From Streptomyces longwoodensis (GTDB lineage Bacteria > Actinomycetota > Actinomycetes > Streptomycetales > Streptomycetaceae): a stretch of DNA of 64,000 nucleotides. The stretch covers positions 124,001-188,000 of the forward strand of contig NZ_KQ948553.1 in assembly GCF_001514125.1 (NCBI RefSeq), read 5' to 3'. How positions within the stretch are numbered: the stretch's first letter is position 1; every line of letters starts with the position of its first letter. The translations under genes were made by a program, and so were the position numbers. This document shows positions 62,096 through 64,000 of the stretch, in pieces. The notes beneath the pieces were generated by a model that worked only from the letters and a program-made list of their open reading frames with translations, was not told the DNA's origin and made no database searches.

Positions 62096-63631
62096 CTACC
62101 CGCGCACCTGCCCCAGCCATTGCAGGGTGCGGTGGACCTCCGCGGCGAGCGGGTGGCCGGGGCCGCGCAGGCGTTCCACGTCGTGCAGGAGCCGGATCAG
62201 CGTGTCGTGCGCGGCGCCCCGGTCGCCGACGGCGAGGAGCAGCTGGCCGATGCGGCGGCGGACGTCGTGGGCGAGTTCGGGGTCGGTGAAGACGTACTGG
62301 TTCTCGTAGTACGGCAGCAGCGTGCGGTACTCGGCGAGCGCCGCCGCGGGGTCGCCGAGCTGTTCCAGGCACTGGGCCACGTCGAAGCGGAAGCGCAGCG
62401 CCTGCGGGTCGGCGTGACCGGCCTCGGCGGCGCGTTCCGCGGCCAGGCGGCGCAGTTCGGGCAGCGCACGCCGGTACTGGCCGTCGTCCATGAGGGTGGC
62501 CGCGTACTGCTTGCGCAGGGTGCGCACCACCGGTGAGTGCTCGCCGTGCTGTTCGGCGGCGGCCGGGAGGATCGCGCTGAGGATGTCGACGGCCTGGGTG
62601 ATCCGGCCCTCCCCCAGCAGGCGCTTGACCTCGTCCACGGCGTCCGCCACGTCCGGCTTGCCGGGCGCGCCGGGCACCGGGGTCGCGGGGGCGGGCTGCG
62701 GCGCGGGCGTGCGCGCGCGGTCCGGCCAGGGGGCGTGCGGGCGCAGGAAGGGACGCGTCGGGTCCAGCGGCGCCCCGGTGGGCATCCCGCGCGCGGGGAG
62801 CAGCAGCGCCAGGTCCTCGTACACCTCCTGCGCCGAGGCGGGCCGGTGCTGCGGGTCCTTCGCCAGCAGCCGCAGCACCAGGTTCTCCAGGGCCTCCGGC
62901 ACCTCGGGGCGCAGCCGGCGCACGGGGACCGGCGGCTCGTACAGGTGCCGGTGCAGCACGCCCAGCGCGGTGGAACCGGCGAACGGCACGTCACCGCTGA
63001 GCAGTTCGTGCAGCAGCACGCCGAGCGCGTACAGGTCGGTGTACGGGCCCACCGCGCCGCCCATGGCCTGCTCCGGCGCCATGTACGCGGGCGACCCGAT
63101 CGGCGAACCGGTGTGCGTCAGACGGGTGGTATCGCTGTCCATCACGGACGCGACGCCCAGGTCCAGGACGGTGACCGTGCCGTCCTGCTTCACCATCACG
63201 TTGCGCGGCTTGAGGTCGCGGTGCACGATCGGCACCGCGTGCACGGCGCTGAGCACCGCGCACAGCTGCGCGGCCACCGCGACCGCCCACGGCCACGGGT
63301 ACGGGTCGTGCTCGGCCAGGTGGTCGGAGAGGTCGGCGCCGTCGACGTACTGCATGACGAGGAACAGCTCCTCGCCCTCGCTGCCCGCGTCGTGCACCGT
63401 GACCAGGCCGGGGTGGTCGACCTGCGCGGTCACCCGGCACTCGCGCAGGAACCGGCGGCGCAGCTCGGCGGCCTCGGCGCCGGCCACCTTGTCGGGGCGC
63501 AGCAGCTTCACCGCGACGCGCCGGTCCAGGCGCCGGTCGTAGGCCGTCCAGACCTGGCCCATGCCGCCCTGCCCGAGGAGCGTGGCCAGTTCGTACCGGT
63601 CGCCGACGACGCGTCCGGCCGTCCCGGTCAC
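62096..63631 (-). CDS. Ser/Thr protein kinase with C-terminal helical repeats (511 aa)
   Basis: GTG 63631. Kinase core: GQGGMGQVW loop, VAVK (Lys42), HRDLKPRN (Asp139). The metal-binding motif is LDLG (Asp157) instead of DFG. A Pro-rich linker (about 280-320) precedes tetratricopeptide-like repeats (LLGEGRITQAVDILSAILPA, YRRALPELRRLAAERAAEAG, DPAAALAEYRTLLPYYENQY). No transmembrane helix. Coupled to the upstream gene (GTGA). Confidence 0.92.
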   Translation of the reverse strand: MTGTAGRVVGDRYELATLLGQGGMGQVWTAYDRRLDRRVAVKLLRPDKVAGAEAAELRRRFLRECRVTAQVDHPGLVTVHDAGSEGEELFLVMQYVDGADLSDHLAEHDPYPWPWAVAVAAQLCAVLSAVHAVPIVHRDLKPRNVMVKQDGTVTVLDLGVASVMDSDTTRLTHTGSPIGSPAYMAPEQAMGGAVGPYTDLYALGVLLHELLSGDVPFAGSTALGVLHRHLYEPPVPVRRLRPEVPEALENLVLRLLAKDPQHRPASAQEVYEDLALLLPARGMPTGAPLDPTRPFLRPHAPWPDRARTPAPQPAPATPVPGAPGKPDVADAVDEVKRLLGEGRITQAVDILSAILPAAAEQHGEHSPVVRTLRKQYAATLMDDGQYRRALPELRRLAAERAAEAGHADPQALRFRFDVAQCLEQLGDPAAALAEYRTLLPYYENQYVFTDPELAHDVRRRIGQLLLAVGDRGAAHDTLIRLLHDVERLRGPGHPLAAEVHRTLQWLGQVRG

Positions 63632-64000
63632 CGGCCGCCCTCGTGGTCACCGCCGGGCCGGCCCTCCTGCTTGCGCAGGAAGTCGCTGAGCTCGTCCAGC
63701 TCCGCGCGCACCTGGTCGATGCGGGCGGGCGCGGGGCGCTGCGGCGGCGGGACGGGGCCCGGGGCCGTGGAGCCGTGGGCGGGCGGCGGCTGGGGCACGG
63801 GCGTGTGCGGCTGGGGTATCGGGGTGTGCGGGTGGGGCACCGGGGTGGCGGGCGGCTGCTGCGGCACGTGCGTGGTCGCGTACGGCGAGACCGGCGGCGT
63901 GGGCTGGGCGTAACCGAACACCGTGGGGGCGGCGGGGCCGTGCGCGCCGGGACCCTGCGGTCCGGGGCCGAACTGCGGCCGCCGGCCCAGCTGGACGTCG
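63628..64000 (-). CDS. Pro-rich protein, upstream partner of the kinase (partial)
   Basis: The frame is open to the window edge, so the N-terminus lies outside. The visible 124 residues are Pro/Gln/His-rich (VPQQPPATPVPHPHTPIPQP) ending in an acidic helix RAELDELSDFLRKQEGRPGG. Its stop overlaps the kinase start by 4 nt. Function unknown; may be a substrate or regulator of the kinase. Confidence 0.7.
   Translation of the reverse strand, partial: DVQLGRRPQFGPGPQGPGAHGPAAPTVFGYAQPTPPVSPYATTHVPQQPPATPVPHPHTPIPQPHTPVPQPPPAHGSTAPGPVPPPQRPAPARIDQVRAELDELSDFLRKQEGRPGGDHEGGR

Overview
The window is high-GC Streptomyces chromosomal DNA carrying the right-hand part of a large integrated element. Positions 1 to about 42,617 are accessory DNA. 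From 42,620 rightward there is ordinary chromosome, with a gene order matching a conserved Streptomyces core block (ABC exporter, cyclopropane-fatty-acid synthase, NADH dehydrogenase, Ppx/GppA, DUF501, DivIC, enolase, RpfA, a second Rpf-like protein, P450, MazG, SurA-like lipoprotein, protein kinase). The junction is a tRNA-Leu gene on the minus strand (42620-42703) whose anticodon is TAA. In Streptomyces this is bldA, the tRNA that reads the rare UUA codon. A tyrosine integrase gene (40715-42517) sits at the tRNA 3' end, as expected for an element inserted there. The left end of the element lies outside the window.

Left block (1-18,260): 23 minus-strand genes in nine short transcription units. 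Each unit is preceded by the same ~92-bp cassette (P1-P9), in most cases starting right at the stop codon of the gene upstream. The cassettes share an NAGRAT-like -10, a 17- or 18-bp spacer, a CTGGCTA-like -35 and a long imperfect dyad centred next to the -35. The units encode a C5-cytosine DNA methyltransferase split by a LAGLIDADG intein directly before its catalytic cysteine, a GNAT acetyltransferase, a DUF488-like protein, an N6-adenine methyltransferase, a ParB-like protein, a motif-IV-less methylase homologue, and many unrecognised proteins.

Middle block (18,300-29,960): a cluster of membrane proteins (19.0-22.6 kb, one with a C-terminal HTH), a small HTH regulator with a perfect operator, a lipoprotein with a TTA codon, a run of overlapping small genes, and a winged-helix replication-initiator-like gene with six 19-bp iterons inside its coding region. 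An orphan Phd-type antitoxin follows on the plus strand.

Right block (29,961-42,517): minus-strand overlapping genes for an Arr-like ADP-ribosyltransferase, an HTH protein, a TerF-type vWA protein, a WhiB-like regulator, an HNH-like protein, a RuvC-fold resolvase, RecT and a YqaJ/RecE-type exonuclease. This is a phage-style recombination module. It ends at a divergent pair of XRE-type regulators flanking an operator-rich switch region, two paralogous small membrane proteins, and the integrase. No terminase, portal, capsid or FtsK/TraB gene is visible, so whether the element is a prophage, a phage-plasmid or an integrated conjugative plasmid cannot be settled here.

Regulatory features in the core block include a c-di-AMP (ydaO-type) riboswitch upstream of rpfA, a Rex-like operator upstream of ndh, and a chromosomal RelBE/Phd-type toxin-antitoxin pair with a leaderless antitoxin mRNA.
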